The notes under the pieces were generated by a model that saw only the letters and a program-made list of their open reading frames with translations, searched no databases and had not been told where the DNA came from. Shown in pieces: positions 14,528 through 21,934 of a stretch of DNA of 25,282 bases. The stretch lies in contig JAZUHB010000100.1 of the NCBI GenBank assembly GCA_045641505.1, positions 1 through 25,282 of the forward strand, read 5' to 3'. A program made the translations under genes and the position numbers. This DNA comes from JAZQNF01 sp045641505. GTDB lineage: Bacteria; Bacillota; Clostridia; Lachnospirales; Bianqueaceae. The number at the start of each line of letters is the position of its first letter. The first letter of the stretch is position 1.

Positions 14528-15505
14528 TTAGCGGAACAGTATACTCATCATCAGCGGGATGGACCCGGCTGAGAGAAGCGTCGTGATGAAGACGCCGGCG
14601 CTGCCGAGCTTCGCGTCCGCTCCGTAGCGGTAGCTCATCAGCGTGGCGTTGGTGCCCGAGGGCATGCAGAGGATCAGCGTGGTGATCCGGAGCATCGTCT
14701 CGTTCCGGATGAAGGTCCGAAGCACCAGGAAGAACAGGACGGGAAGCAGCAGCATCCGCACCGCGGCGAGGATGTAGATCTGCCAGCGGCCGAAGACCTC
14801 GCCGGCCTTCATGTACGCCAGGCTGCAGCCCAGGATGATCATCGCGAGGGGCGAGGTGACCGCGCCGGCCTGATAGATGATTTTGTACAAAAGCGCCGGG
14901 CAGGGCACTCGCAGGAAATAGAGGATGTACGCGGCGACCGCGGCGATGATGCAGGGCGAGAGGAACAGCCTCCAGCTGATCAGGCCGCCGGACTTCGCGG
15001 AAGCACCCGCGGCGGGATCCGGTTTCTCCGCGTCCGCCGCGCCCTCCGCGCCCGACGCGAGAAGGTAGACGCCGTAGGTCCAGCAGACGAACTGGAAGGC
15101 CAGCACGAAGACCGTCACGTAGAAGGTCTCCGCGACGCCGTACATGCTCTCCACCAGCGGATAGCCCAGATAGCCGATGTTCGAGAAGATGAAGAGGAAG
15201 CGGAGCACCGCCGAGGACGACGGCTTCACCCGGAAGATCTTCGGAATCAGGAACGACAGGCCGATCAGGACCGCGTAGAGCGGGAGCGTGAGCAGCGTCA
15301 GCAGCAGGACCTCGCGGTTGCTCATCGGAAAGCTGCCCGAAAGCACCGAGCCGAGGATCTGCAGGGGGCTGGTCACCGAGACCAGGAAGGACGAGAGCTG
15401 ACGGTTCATCTCTTCGGTCATCAGCCGGATCTTGCCGGCCAGAAAGCCGATGGCCAGCATGCCGAAGAGGAGCAGCATGGTGTTGATCAGGGGAACGGTA
15501 TTCAT
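14528..15505 (-). CDS. AEC (auxin efflux carrier) family transporter
   Basis: 325 residues with about ten hydrophobic segments. The two-half AEC architecture is visible: the N-terminal half has LFGMLAIGFLAGKIRLM and SPLQILGSVLSG, and the C-terminal half has SPLAMIILGCSLA and CMPSGTNATLMSYRYG. The halves are joined by a polar Ala/Gly/Asp linker (about 150-170). Characterised bacterial relatives export or import organic acids such as malate; the substrate here is not known. It is first in an operon with gdhA, so a dicarboxylate or amino-acid related substrate is plausible. The start ATG 15505 follows a rather distant AAGGAA. Confidence 0.88.
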   Translation of the reverse strand: MNTVPLINTMLLLFGMLAIGFLAGKIRLMTEEMNRQLSSFLVSVTSPLQILGSVLSGSFPMSNREVLLLTLLTLPLYAVLIGLSFLIPKIFRVKPSSSAVLRFLFIFSNIGYLGYPLVESMYGVAETFYVTVFVLAFQFVCWTYGVYLLASGAEGAADAEKPDPAAGASAKSGGLISWRLFLSPCIIAAVAAYILYFLRVPCPALLYKIIYQAGAVTSPLAMIILGCSLAYMKAGEVFGRWQIYILAAVRMLLLPVLFFLVLRTFIRNETMLRITTLILCMPSGTNATLMSYRYGADAKLGSAGVFITTLLSAGSIPLMMSILFR

Positions 15506-15543
15506 TGATACGGCTGCTTTCTTCCTTTAATGGAATAAAGTAA

Positions 15544-15572
15544 ATTATAGTTTCTCCGCCGAAGAGTGTCAA
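15544..15572 (-). promoter_or_regulatory. Perfect-consensus sigma-A promoter for AEC-gdhA
   Basis: Minus strand: TTGACA (15572-15567), a 17-nt spacer, and TATAAT (15549-15544). All 12 hexamer positions match consensus. It is back-to-back with the promoter at 15583-15611. Confidence 0.95.
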
Positions 15573-15582
15573 TAGATTTTTA

Positions 15583-15611
15583 TTGAAGCGTTCGGTTTTT
15601 TGGGGTACAAT
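15583..15611 (+). promoter_or_regulatory. Sigma-A promoter for the lipoprotein gene
   Basis: TTGAAG (15583-15588), a 17-nt spacer, and TACAAT (15606-15611), 29 nt before the GTG start. Its -35 lies only 10 nt from that of the divergent AEC promoter. Confidence 0.8.
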
Positions 15612-15640
15612 AAGGAAAAATCACGAAGGAGGGGACGGAA

Positions 15641-16279
15641 GTGAAGAACAAAGTCCGCCGGATCGCGACCGTGCTGGCCGCCGTATTGCTGCTCACCGCG
15701 CTGTCCGGCGCCGCCTGTCACAAGTCGCCCTTCTCCGACGCCACCCAGAAGCCGCCGGTCACCTGGCCGGTCTACAGCGCGCAGGGGATCCGCTTCCGCT
15801 TCGAGGCGGGGTTCACCGCCGCCGACTGGGCCGGGCTCAGCGATGACCTCGGCTACCAGCTGGGGCTCCTCGGCGCGAGCTCGCACCTCACCACCCTCGC
15901 CTACTTCGTCTCGCCCGAGCGCGACAAGGGCACGCACGACTATCTCCACTTCGCCTGCTACCGCCTCGACGCGCCGATGACCGACGAGCAGCTGATGGGG
16001 CTGATGGACCCGCTGAACCAGCTCGACATGGAGCTCAACCAGGGCCAGCTCAGCGCGGAGTGCGTGCAGAACGCCCGCATCCGCCTCTACGGCTCTGTGA
16101 CCGCCCTCACCTACGCCCTGCGGCTCACCCGCGGCGAGGTCAGCTGCGTGCAGCAGTTCGCGCTGGTCCCCCGCGGCATCCTCCTCTACCAGATCAGCTA
16201 CAGCGATTTCACCACCGGAAGCGACAGCGCCGCGCTGGAGCAGCTGCTCTCGTCGCTCACGCTGCCGGAGGGGGAATGA
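15641..16279 (+). CDS. Putative lipoprotein of unknown function
   Basis: 212 residues, GTG start at 15641 with AAGGAGGGG upstream. The N-terminus (MKNKVRRIATVLAAVLLL) is a clear signal peptide, ending in LSGAAC; C26 is the likely lipidated Cys although the lipobox is not ideal (Gly at -3). The mature part is soluble, about 185 residues, and not recognised. The C-terminal pattern, ending in LEQLLSSLTLP, resembles small exported proteins that monitor or bind ligands outside the membrane, but no function can be assigned. It is monocistronic between its own promoter and a terminator. Confidence 0.75.
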   Translation: MKNKVRRIATVLAAVLLLTALSGAACHKSPFSDATQKPPVTWPVYSAQGIRFRFEAGFTAADWAGLSDDLGYQLGLLGASSHLTTLAYFVSPERDKGTHDYLHFACYRLDAPMTDEQLMGLMDPLNQLDMELNQGQLSAECVQNARIRLYGSVTALTYALRLTRGEVSCVQQFALVPRGILLYQISYSDFTTGSDSAALEQLLSSLTLPEGE

Positions 16280-16297
16280 CCCTCGCACCTCAAACGA

Positions 16298-16323
16298 AAA
16301 GCCGATGCTTCCGCATCGGCTTT
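16298..16323. terminator. Bidirectional terminator
   Basis: 11-bp stem (16298-16308 with 16313-16323) with loop TTCC and T-rich sequence on both sides. It separates the lipoprotein gene (+) from the convergent small gene (-). Confidence 0.88.
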
Positions 16324-16339
16324 CATTTTGCTCGAAATC

Positions 16340-16651
16340 TTATTTCGTCTCCAGATTGTCGTACAGGGACACGCGGTTCTGCTTGCAGAACTTGCGGATC
16401 TGGGCCTTGTAGCCCTCCCAGTTTTCCTTGTCCTTCGACATGTAGTAGACGATGGGCTCCTCGCGGTTCTTCAGGTTGATCGAGATCTTCTCCGAGGGGA
16501 GCTGGCGGAAAAAGCCGGTCTCGGTGCAGGGGTCGAACGCGATATTGATGATCTGGCTGTAAACGATGCGGACCATGGCGCGGCGGGGATTGGTCTCGTC
16601 GATGACGACCATTTCGGTCATGTCGCACATGATCTTCTCAGGCTTGCTCAT
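16340..16651 (-). CDS. Small conserved protein of unknown function
   Basis: 103 residues. The start is ATG 16651, preceded by GGAGGA. The frame stays open further upstream but reads into the promoter and a poly-Ala shadow of the neighbouring gene. The protein has alternating beta-like stretches (TEMVVID, AMVRIVYSQIINIAFDP, KISINLKNREEPIVYYM) and ends in a Lys/Arg-rich helix; a PH-like or similar small beta fold is possible but not demonstrable by eye. It has its own promoter about 80 nt upstream. Confidence 0.75.
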   Translation of the reverse strand: MSKPEKIMCDMTEMVVIDETNPRRAMVRIVYSQIINIAFDPCTETGFFRQLPSEKISINLKNREEPIVYYMSKDKENWEGYKAQIRKFCKQNRVSLYDNLETK

Positions 16652-16729
16652 TGTGATTCCTCCGTTGTTATTTGCCGGAAGCGCCGCGAAGGGGACTCCG
16701 GAATGGGCCGACTGAGCCCTGTTGTTTCG

Positions 16730-16758
16730 ATTATATACGATTTCCGCCGGTTTGTCAC
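16730..16758 (-). promoter_or_regulatory. Sigma-A promoter for the 103-residue protein gene
   Basis: Minus strand: GTGACA (16758-16753), a 17-nt spacer, and perfect TATAAT (16735-16730). The leader to the start codon is about 70 nt. Confidence 0.82.
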
Positions 16759-16829
16759 CCTCGAAAGCGGATTTCCCGCCGCGCGTGGCTTTCGCACACG
16801 GTTTTCCGCCGCGGAAGCTCTCCGCGAAA

Positions 16830-17735
16830 TCAGAAGTGGCCGCCGTGGCCGCCGAAGGAGCCACCGCCGGACGAGCCGCTGTGCGTGCTGCTGCCGCCGT
16901 AGTGGCCGCCGCTGCTGCCGCCGGTGCGCTCATCGTACTGGGGCCGGCGGGTCTTGGTCACGGTGCGGTAAAGGAAGGCATCCTCGTCCTCCGTCAGATA
17001 GAAGCTGCCGTCCCGGACGTAATCGGAGGCGTTGTTGTTGGGTTCCACGCTCTTCAGCTGCTTCTTCATGGAGCCGGTGCGGATCAGCGCGGCGATGAAG
17101 CCGATGACCGCGGAGAAGAAGCCCGTGGTCGCAATCTGGTCCTTGAAGACGGCCCAGACCTCCTTCCAGTCGCCCGCGGTGATCAGCTCGCTGAGGCTGG
17201 GCTGGGGATCGGGGATCCAGATGTCGTAGGGCTGGCCCTGCTCGGCCAGGCCCATCAGGTAATCGCAGGCCTCCGCATATTTCGTGAAGGCGCCCGCGTA
17301 ATCGCCCCGGGAGAGGGCGCCGAGGAAGGCGGGCTCGAGATAGGACTCCAGGCCGTAGTCGGTGAAGGCGTACAGGGCCTTCGCGCCGTGCGTGCTTTCA
17401 TAATAGGAACGGGTCTCCATGTCGATCACGAGCAGGATCGCGTTGCGGTCCTCGCCCTGGCCGTAGCCGCGGAGCCACAGGGCCGAATCGGCGAAATCCA
17501 TCGCGCTCTCCCCGTTCATCGTGTTCACGGTGAGCACCGCGACATCCACGCCGTAGCGGGCGGAAACCCGCTCCAGCGCGGCGAGCACCATCTCCTCCTC
17601 CCAGGAGGCCACCAGGTCCGCCTCGTCGACGAGGAGCACGGGATGGTCGTCCGCCGCCAGCGCCTTCGCGGGCTGCAGGACACAGAAGAACAAAAGGAAA
17701 AGGACAAGGGCCGCGCGGCCGAATGCTTTTTTCAT
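16830..17735 (-). CDS. TPM-domain exported membrane protein (YgcG-like)
   Basis: 301 residues. A signal peptide (1-27, ending AKALA) precedes a TPM domain (about 28-165), with VDEADLV, DVAVLTVNTMNG and NAILLVIDMETRSYYESTHG as typical blocks. A transmembrane helix lies near 205-222, and the C-terminal tail is rich in Gly, Ser and His, ending GGGSFGGHGGHF, as in YgcG-type proteins. The start is ATG 17735; the in-frame GTG at 17744 overlaps the AAGGAGG site and is rejected. It lies 13 nt downstream of the zinc-ribbon membrane protein gene, an association I recall in other Firmicutes. Biochemical role is unclear; TPM domains have been linked to phosphatase activity and photosystem repair in plants. 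Confidence 0.88.
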   Translation of the reverse strand: MKKAFGRAALVLFLLFFCVLQPAKALAADDHPVLLVDEADLVASWEEEMVLAALERVSARYGVDVAVLTVNTMNGESAMDFADSALWLRGYGQGEDRNAILLVIDMETRSYYESTHGAKALYAFTDYGLESYLEPAFLGALSRGDYAGAFTKYAEACDYLMGLAEQGQPYDIWIPDPQPSLSELITAGDWKEVWAVFKDQIATTGFFSAVIGFIAALIRTGSMKKQLKSVEPNNNASDYVRDGSFYLTEDEDAFLYRTVTKTRRPQYDERTGGSSGGHYGGSSTHSGSSGGGSFGGHGGHF

Positions 17736-17748
17736 CTCGTCCACCTCC

Positions 17749-18840
17749 TTACAGCAGCGCGATCAGGAGCGCGATCGCCGCGGCGCCGAGGCCGAAGAGC
17801 AGCGTGTTCCCGATGGTCTTGAGGACGGCCGCGCGCTTGTCCACGGGCAGATCGCCCACGAACTTGCCGGTCTGGCCGTTCATCGCGAAGGTATATTGCT
17901 GACCCCGCCAGGTGGTGTTCAGCAGCCAGACGGGATAGAGCGCGTACTTGATCTGCGTGTCGGAGAGGCCGAACTCGGAGGACTCCACCGAAACGCTGTT
18001 GTAACCGTAGATGCGGCCCTCCAGCGCGCCGATCATGGTGCTGCGGATGCGCTGGTTCACGCGGGGCAGGTTCGCCTCGGAGCTGACGTCGTATTTATCG
18101 GCCAGATAGCCCGCCAGGTACGCGGTCTGGAAGTCGACGGCCTCGCTGAAATCGTAGGCCTCGAGCGACTCCATCAGCGTGTCCGGCATCTGCCGGGAAC
18201 CGTCGGCGGGGACCTTGGCGAAGCTCATGCCGCCCCCGCGGACCACGCTGTAATAGCTGGTTTCGGTGTAGTCGTACACGGAATCCGACCACATGCGGAG
18301 CTTGGTGCCGCGGCAGCGGATGCGGCCCTGCGCGTCCGCGTCGTAGAGCCAGTAGGGCACGTAGATGCCGCGGATCTCGTCGAGATGGTTCTCGCTCTTG
18401 AAGACCTTGGGCAGCAGCTTCTTGCCCTCCAGATGCTCGCGGAATTTCGCCTTGGCGGCCTCCTTGTCGAGCTTGAAGGGGATCACGTAATCGGGCTTCA
18501 GCTCGTTGGTGAAGTTGCCCTGGATGATGACGGGATTATCGCAATAGGGGCACTTGGTCGCCGCCATGTTGGCGTCGCCGATGATCTGGCCGCCGCAGGA
18601 ATCGCAGGTGTAGACGAACAGACCGCTCGTCTCGTCCTCTTTCCACTCGCCGCCGACCACCTGCTCCCAGACCATGCCGTCGGGACCGGCCGTGCCGTTT
18701 TCGAGCCCCGCGTCGTAGTCGAGCAGGCTCTTGGGATCGAATTCGGTATCGCAGTAGGGGCATTTCACCATCTGCGAGGAGGAATCGAACTCCAGGGCGC
18801 CGCCGCAGCAGGGGCATTTGTACTGTAACATTTCAGCCAT
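17749..18840 (-). CDS. Membrane-anchored protein with two N-terminal zinc ribbons
   Basis: 363 residues. The first ribbon uses C9/C12 and C27/C30 (KCPCC...KCPYC) and the second C79/C82 and C97/C100 (YTCDSC...KCPYC). A soluble central region (about 100-340) follows, including RGIYVPYWLYDADAQG and YALYPVWLLNTTW, which resembles a duplicated beta-rich domain. One C-terminal transmembrane helix (about 343-362) closes the protein. Databases often label such proteins TFIIB-type zinc ribbon-containing, which reflects only the Cys pattern. It is first in a two-gene operon with the TPM protein. The start ATG 18840 follows GAGAGG. Function unknown. Confidence 0.85.
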   Translation of the reverse strand: MAEMLQYKCPCCGGALEFDSSSQMVKCPYCDTEFDPKSLLDYDAGLENGTAGPDGMVWEQVVGGEWKEDETSGLFVYTCDSCGGQIIGDANMAATKCPYCDNPVIIQGNFTNELKPDYVIPFKLDKEAAKAKFREHLEGKKLLPKVFKSENHLDEIRGIYVPYWLYDADAQGRIRCRGTKLRMWSDSVYDYTETSYYSVVRGGGMSFAKVPADGSRQMPDTLMESLEAYDFSEAVDFQTAYLAGYLADKYDVSSEANLPRVNQRIRSTMIGALEGRIYGYNSVSVESSEFGLSDTQIKYALYPVWLLNTTWRGQQYTFAMNGQTGKFVGDLPVDKRAAVLKTIGNTLLFGLGAAAIALLIALL

Positions 18841-18872
18841 TGTTCAAGCCTCTCGGAATAAAGGTTTGTTCT

Positions 18873-18901
18873 ATTATACCCTATCGGGCGCGGGATGACA
18901 A
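18873..18901 (-). promoter_or_regulatory. Sigma-A promoter for the zinc-ribbon/TPM operon
   Basis: Minus strand: TTGTCA (18901-18896), a 17-nt spacer, and TATAAT (18878-18873), 32 nt upstream of the start codon. Confidence 0.87.
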
Positions 18902-18917
18902 GAGATGAGAGCCGCGC

Positions 18918-18946
18918 TTGCAACTTCTTCGCCGAAGGAGTACAAT
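18918..18946 (+). promoter_or_regulatory. Sigma-A promoter for the PlsC-like gene
   Basis: TTGCAA (18918-18923), a 17-nt spacer, and TACAAT (18941-18946), 52 nt upstream of the ATG at 18999. It is divergent from the promoter at 18873-18901. Confidence 0.78.
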
Positions 18947-18998
18947 ATCCGCCATCAAGCCGGAACCGAAACACTCTCCGGCGTTCGGAGGAAACACC

Positions 18999-20324
18999 AT
19001 GAGTAACACCCGCAACACCCAAACGAATAACAAAAAACCGACCCTGCAGGAGCAGCTCGCGAAGCGCAAATTCAAGCTGCCCAACCGCATCGTCTACTTC
19101 CTGTACTTCTTCATCATGACCTACCTGGTCTCCCCGAAGTACAAGCCGCACTACGTGATCGAGGACGACATCAACGACTGCGACGGCCCCTGCTTCCTGA
19201 TCTGGAACCATCTGTCCCGCCTCGACCATCTCTACTGCATGCGCGCCGCCTGGCCGCGTCGGCTCAACATCCTGGCAGGCTACAACGAGTTCTTCCGCAG
19301 CCATCTGCACCTGGTCTTCAAGCTGAACCAGATCCTCCCGAAGAAAAACTACACGCAGGATATCGCCGGCATGAAGGCGATGAACTCCATTCTCAAAAAA
19401 GGCGGCTGCGTCTGCTTCGCGCCCGAGGGCATGAGCTCCATCTACGGCACGAACCAGCCGATCATCCCCGGCACCGGCCACCTGTTCAAGCACTACCGCC
19501 TCCCCGTCTACTTCCTCGAGATGCGCGGTCAGTACCTGACCAACACGAAATGCAATCTCGACGAGCGGAGCGGCTACACCCGCGCCACGATGAAGCTCCT
19601 CTTCACGCCCGAGCAGCTGGACGAGCTCTCCGGCGAGGAGATCGACGCCCGCATCGACGAGGTCTTCCGCCACGACGAATACGCCTGGAACAAGCAGGTC
19701 CGCGTCCCGTACAAGAGCCGCGGCCGCCAGTGTGAGCACCTGGAGGAGATCTGCTTCGGCTGCCCCCGCTGCAGCGCTGACCTGACGATGAAGGGCGAGG
19801 GCATGAAGATCCGCTGCACGGCCTGCGGCAACGGTGCCGCGACCAACGACTGCTACGACTTCCTGCCCTTCGACGACAGCTGCCGGATCCCCGAATCGCC
19901 CTCCAAATGGGTCGAGTGGGAGCGCGCGCAGATCATCCGCGAGATCCGCGCCGACGCCGCCTACTCCTACACCGAGCACGTGACTCTGGGTGAGATTCCC
20001 ACGGACCACCTGATCCGCGACAAAAAGAGCGCCGAGCTCTGCGGCGAGGGCCTCTTCACGGTGGACCACGAGGGCCTGCACTTCCGCGGCACCCGCCACG
20101 GCGCGCCCGTCGCCTACGATTTCGACTACAAGACGGTCTTTTCGCTGATCATCGTCACCGACACCACGAACTTCAGCCTCTACTACAAGGGTGAGTACCT
20201 GGAGTTCACGCCGGAGACCCCGAGCGTCGGCAAGCTCCTGCTCCTCACCGAGGAGATGCACCGGCTCCACGAGAACAGCTGGAAGAACTTCCCGTGGAAC
20301 GCGTGGATGTACGAAGAAAACTGA
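18999..20324 (+). CDS. PlsC-like 1-acylglycerol-3-phosphate acyltransferase family protein with internal zinc ribbon
   Basis: 441 residues; ATG 18999 after GGAGGA. An N-terminal hydrophobic helix (about 29-45) precedes the acyltransferase domain: NHLSRLD supplies the HX4D motif (H71, D76) and FAPEGMSS (140-147) the substrate-binding PEG motif. The enzyme therefore probably transfers an acyl group to a (lyso)phospholipid-type acceptor at the membrane. Unusually, the PlsC domain is followed by a Cys4 zinc ribbon (C255/C258 and C273/C276) and about 160 further residues with a beta-rich pattern (GLFTVDHEGLHFRGT...FSLIIVTDTTNFSLYYKGEYLEF) suggestive of a PH-like domain. The catalytic domain is secure; substrate and the role of the C-terminal half are not. 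Confidence 0.85.
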   Translation: MSNTRNTQTNNKKPTLQEQLAKRKFKLPNRIVYFLYFFIMTYLVSPKYKPHYVIEDDINDCDGPCFLIWNHLSRLDHLYCMRAAWPRRLNILAGYNEFFRSHLHLVFKLNQILPKKNYTQDIAGMKAMNSILKKGGCVCFAPEGMSSIYGTNQPIIPGTGHLFKHYRLPVYFLEMRGQYLTNTKCNLDERSGYTRATMKLLFTPEQLDELSGEEIDARIDEVFRHDEYAWNKQVRVPYKSRGRQCEHLEEICFGCPRCSADLTMKGEGMKIRCTACGNGAATNDCYDFLPFDDSCRIPESPSKWVEWERAQIIREIRADAAYSYTEHVTLGEIPTDHLIRDKKSAELCGEGLFTVDHEGLHFRGTRHGAPVAYDFDYKTVFSLIIVTDTTNFSLYYKGEYLEFTPETPSVGKLLLLTEEMHRLHENSWKNFPWNAWMYEEN

Positions 20325-20329
20325 AAAAA

Positions 20330-20346
20330 GCCCGGTCCGCCCGGGC
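20330..20346 (-). terminator. Possible leftward terminator
   Basis: 6-bp GC stem (20330-20335 with 20341-20346) followed by TTTTTT on the minus strand only. On the plus strand no T run follows, so it would stop leftward read-through into the acyltransferase gene. A weaker plus-strand hairpin lies at 20347-20364. Confidence 0.55.
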
Positions 20347-20440
20347 ATGCGCACCTTCGCGCATCTGTTCTTTCCCGCAGCATATTTCGCCGCATTTGCT
20401 TTGCCTTCGTCTCATTTTTTTCGTTCTTTTTGAGAAACGG

Positions 20441-20724
20441 CTGTCAAATCGGCGGGTTTTGCCGGATTTGACAGAAATGAAATTGTGCCTTGTTCGGGAG
20501 TTATGTCAAATTTACCGATTATGCCGTTTTTGACAGAAAATGGATGCATCAAATCGGACAAATGTGCGGAAGGGACGGAACTCGGCCTGCCCGGGATGCA
20601 TTCCGGACCGTCGAGACGCGCCAAATTGCTGTCAAATTCTTTATTCTTGCCCGATTTGACAGCAATCCCGGAAAAGTGACTTTTTGCTTTCTGTCAAATT
20701 CCCGATTTTCGGGCGATTTGCCGT
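20441..20724. repeat. Array B: four inverted-repeat units with CTGTCAAAT boxes
   Basis: Each unit is a left box CTGTCAAAT, exactly 16 variable nt, and a right box ATTTGACAG. Units: 20441-20449/20466-20474; 20503-20511/20528-20536 (one mismatch in each box); 20629-20637/20654-20662 (stem extends to 12 bp outward); 20691-20699/20716-20724 (right box decayed to ATTTGCCGT). Units 1-2 and 3-4 are separated by exactly 28 nt, and units 2-3 by 92 nt. There is no coding region in 20325-20981; nothing else is visible apart from hairpins at 20330-20364 and the terminator at 20818-20858. Confidence 0.93.
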
Positions 20725-20817
20725 ACATTTTCAAAAAGCATGCCGAAAAACGAGACGAAAGCCGGTCGGTTTCCCGAAAATTCGGGGCGCCGGCTCCGAA
20801 AATGCAGCAAACACAAG

Positions 20818-20858
20818 AAAACCCGCCGAAGAGGAGCTTTTCCTCTGCGGCGGGTTTT
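20818..20858. terminator. Strong bidirectional terminator
   Basis: AAAA plus CCCGCCG (20818-20828) pairs with CGGCGGG plus TTTT (20848-20858), and an inner AGAGGA/TCCTCT helix (20830-20835 with 20841-20846) stacks after one mismatch. T-rich sequence follows on both strands. It probably ends leftward transcription of the small genes at 20982-22432. Confidence 0.88.
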
Positions 20859-20981
20859 GCTCTTTGCTCAGCAAGCTGAGCTTTGTCTGCACCCATAACG
20901 GGCATCAGATTTTGCCGGAAAAAATCCACTTGCCGAAAAACCTCTCTTATCACACGCTGCCCACCCGGCTCTTTTGTATTT

Positions 20982-21434
20982 TCAGGACTCCCGCCGGGAC
21001 CTCCGCCCGCGGAGACATCCGCGCCGACGGTCCAGCCGCCGAAGCTGCCGGAGCAGGCGCTGCACCGAGCCGTGCTCCAGTTCATCGCGCAGCGCTCCCC
21101 GGGTGAAATGGTCCGCCCGGAACAGGAACAGAAGCAGCGCGAACACGGTCTTCTCATCGTACCCGCCGAGGTCGCCCCGCCGCGCGGTCCCGAACGGTTC
21201 CCCAATGCCGGCGGCCTTCAGCGTGTCCTGGTAATAGCAGCTGCCGAGCTCCGGGTGCTCCTCGCAGAAGCGGTTCACGGCATCGCGCAGCCGCTCGACC
21301 GCGTCCGTGTAAAGCATGAAGTTTTTGCCGTAGCGTTCGACATAGCCCTGCTCTCCCTCCCCGGGCTTCCGCATGTACGGGCCGCGCCGAAGCCGCGGCA
21401 GGAAAACGGTCAGCTTTCTGAATACTCTTGCCAT
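20982..21434 (-). CDS. DUF6508-like protein
   Basis: 150 residues. The start ATG 21434 is chosen because GGAGG lies 8 nt upstream; an ATG two codons earlier (21440) is only 2 nt from the same site. The block LFLFRADHFTRGALRDELEHGSVQRLLRQLRRL (about 95-130) resembles the conserved C-terminal helix pair of DUF6508 proteins, a family of unknown function common in Firmicutes. The last 20 residues are almost all Arg/Gly/Ser and may be a drifted tail. It lies in a cluster of small leftward genes without recognisable function next to array B. Confidence 0.6.
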   Translation of the reverse strand: MARVFRKLTVFLPRLRRGPYMRKPGEGEQGYVERYGKNFMLYTDAVERLRDAVNRFCEEHPELGSCYYQDTLKAAGIGEPFGTARRGDLGGYDEKTVFALLLFLFRADHFTRGALRDELEHGSVQRLLRQLRRLDRRRGCLRGRRSRRES

Positions 21435-21447
21435 GTTCATTTCCTCC

Positions 21448-21543
21448 CTAATTCAATATCTCCGCCGACGGGCTCAGCGGATTCCCCCATACCAGCTCAG
21501 GAACGCGAAGGTTTCCGTCGCGGGACTCAAAATTCTCAGACAT
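21448..21543 (-). CDS. Candidate small ORF upstream of the DUF6508-like gene
   Basis: An open frame of 31 codons from ATG 21543 (46 codons if a GTG at 21588 is used) ends only 13 nt before the preferred start of the next gene. The peptide (ENFESRDGNLRVPELVWGN and onward) has a balanced, protein-like composition. Against it, the nearest AAGGAG is 18 nt from the ATG and the GTG has no clear ribosome binding site. It could be a small gene, the tail of a degraded one, or chance. Confidence 0.3.
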   Translation of the reverse strand: MSENFESRDGNLRVPELVWGNPLSPSAEILN

Positions 21544-21599
21544 AACGCCATTCAGGATTTTCTCCTTTTTGCCCGCTTTATCCGGCACCTTTGCCCGGT

Positions 21600-21848
21600 T
21601 TAGGTGGTGAGAATGTACACATAGCCCATGTAGGGAAGCTCCCCACTCTTGAATTTCTCGTAGAGGTCTTCCCTATCCGGGCTAACAATTCCATACACCA
21701 CCTCGTCCCAGCCGAGCGCGTGCCCGATCTGCTCCGGGGTCGCGCCGGCAGCGGCTAGCTTTTCCGCGGCCAGAGCCTTCGCTTCTTCCGCACTCAAGCC
21801 GAAATCCTTAAAGGAATCATCTCCGTCCAATGTTTCAGTTCTCCACAT
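21600..21848 (-). CDS. Small hypothetical protein
   Basis: 82 residues, starting at ATG 21848 after GAGGAGGAG. It is acidic and helical. An Ala/Glu-rich segment (SAEEAKALAAEKLAAAGATPEQIGHALGWDE) is followed by VVYGIVSPDREDLYEKF and a C-terminal beta-like end (PYMGYVYILTT). No family is recognised. The frame remains open upstream through the end of the neighbouring gene but the ribosome binding site fixes the start. It lies between two other unknown leftward genes and is probably co-transcribed with them. Confidence 0.65.
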   Translation of the reverse strand: MWRTETLDGDDSFKDFGLSAEEAKALAAEKLAAAGATPEQIGHALGWDEVVYGIVSPDREDLYEKFKSGELPYMGYVYILTT

Positions 21849-21934
21849 GCTGTTCTCCTCCTCTGCGTTGCTCAAGGAATCTTTTCGCCCTTCTTCCAGG
21901 CCTCGAGGGCCTGATTCAGGCCCACGCCCGGCGC

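Noticed and set aside
20466..20536. Promoter -35 elements, because the B boxes contain TTGACA
   Set aside because: No -10-like hexamer lies 16-18 nt downstream of the TTGACA sequences on either strand, and the boxes occur in inverted pairs with fixed spacing.
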